The notes beneath the pieces are model-generated. The model did not search any database, had not been told where the DNA came from, and saw only the letters and a list, made by a program, of their open reading frames with translations. Below, one piece after another: positions 59,719 through 60,000 of a stretch of 60,000 bases of DNA. Source of the stretch: Neocallimastix lanati (nom. inval.) (taxonomy: Eukaryota > Neocallimastigomycota > Neocallimastigomycetes > Neocallimastigales > Neocallimastigaceae); NCBI GenBank assembly GCA_016946835.1, contig JACVTC010000001.1, forward strand, positions 2,430,001-2,490,000. The letters run 5' to 3'. Both the position numbers and the translations under genes were made by a program. Position 1 is the stretch's first letter. The number at the start of each line of letters is the position of its first letter.

Positions 59719-59890
59719 GAATGATAAAATACTCTACATTGTTTATTATATAATAATTTTACTTGGGTTTCCTTTATAGGTTTTTGCTTGGAATTTAGGT
59801 TTACTACATTTAACTACGGAGATACTTGGTACAACTCTAAATGTCAATCTTATAGATATTTCTATGAGGTTACTGATAAAATAATTTGAC
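59719..59890 (+). other. possible exon or gene remnant at the window edge
   Basis: One frame is open for about 55 codons and gives a complex, non-repetitive peptide (..FNYGDTWYNSKCQSYRYFYEV..), ending in TGA near 59889. There is no ATG at a sensible place and no matching splice signals were established. It may be a transposon remnant or part of a gene outside the window. A 7-bp stem (59905-59911 with 59925-59931) follows it. Confidence 0.25.
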
Positions 59891-60000
59891 CATAATTGAT
59901 TATTAGGGAAAAAATCTTGATATATTTCCCTTTTTAAGGGATGGGATCATGTCAACTTCGAAATGGTAAGACAATTTTATTAACTAATGATTTATCACTT

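Overview
The window is nuclear DNA from a very AT-rich fungus, most likely an anaerobic gut fungus (Neocallimastigomycota). The base composition by eye is extreme, with long A/T runs, (ATT)n and (TTTA)n tracts everywhere. The proteins carry long asparagine tracts, the introns are small and AT-rich with GT..AG ends, and the gene content is fungal: a Clr2-type silencing protein, a TOK-type outward-rectifier K+ channel, a LIM-LIM-C1-RhoGAP, and two secreted pectate lyases. Dictyostelium-like amoebae share the composition but not this gene set. The organism assignment is inference.

Layout. 0.2-4.0 kb: seven-exon transmembrane amino acid transporter (minus). 4.0-10.6 kb: gene-poor DNA with tandem repeats and one GC-richer island. 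10.6-13.3 kb: Clr2-like heterochromatin silencing protein (minus), divergent from a 16-exon MPS1/TTK spindle-checkpoint kinase (14.5-20.7 kb, plus). 21.5-25.1 kb: unrecognised eleven-exon Asn/Lys-rich protein (plus). 26.3-31.4 kb: twelve-exon LIM-LIM-coiled coil-C1-RhoGAP protein (plus). 33.2-42.9 kb: two intronless secreted PL1-type pectate lyases in tandem (minus), separated by a decayed non-LTR retrotransposon (36.5-39.2 kb, minus). 42.9-53.0 kb: no gene seen, but a 500-bp pentanucleotide array and several dispersed or tandem repeats. 53.0-57.2 kb: seven-exon TOK-type K+ channel (minus). 57.2-60 kb: non-coding, with a GC-richer repeat copy at 59.0-59.5 kb.

All multi-exon models were spliced by hand. 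Every junction is GT..AG and keeps the reading frame. Exon coordinates are in each entry; listed spans include introns. The genes do not form one pathway: kinase, Clr2 and RhoGAP are housekeeping regulators (mitotic checkpoint, silencing, cell polarity), the two pectate lyases belong to plant cell-wall breakdown, and the transporter and channel are membrane proteins. No clearly new biological system was found. The best leads are a pair of diverged, inverted GC-richer elements (46.9 and 59.1 kb), introns that split both selectivity filters of the K+ channel (one filter also has an unusual residue), T-run/A-run intron ends, and a 28-bp perfect inverted repeat between CLR2 and MPS1.
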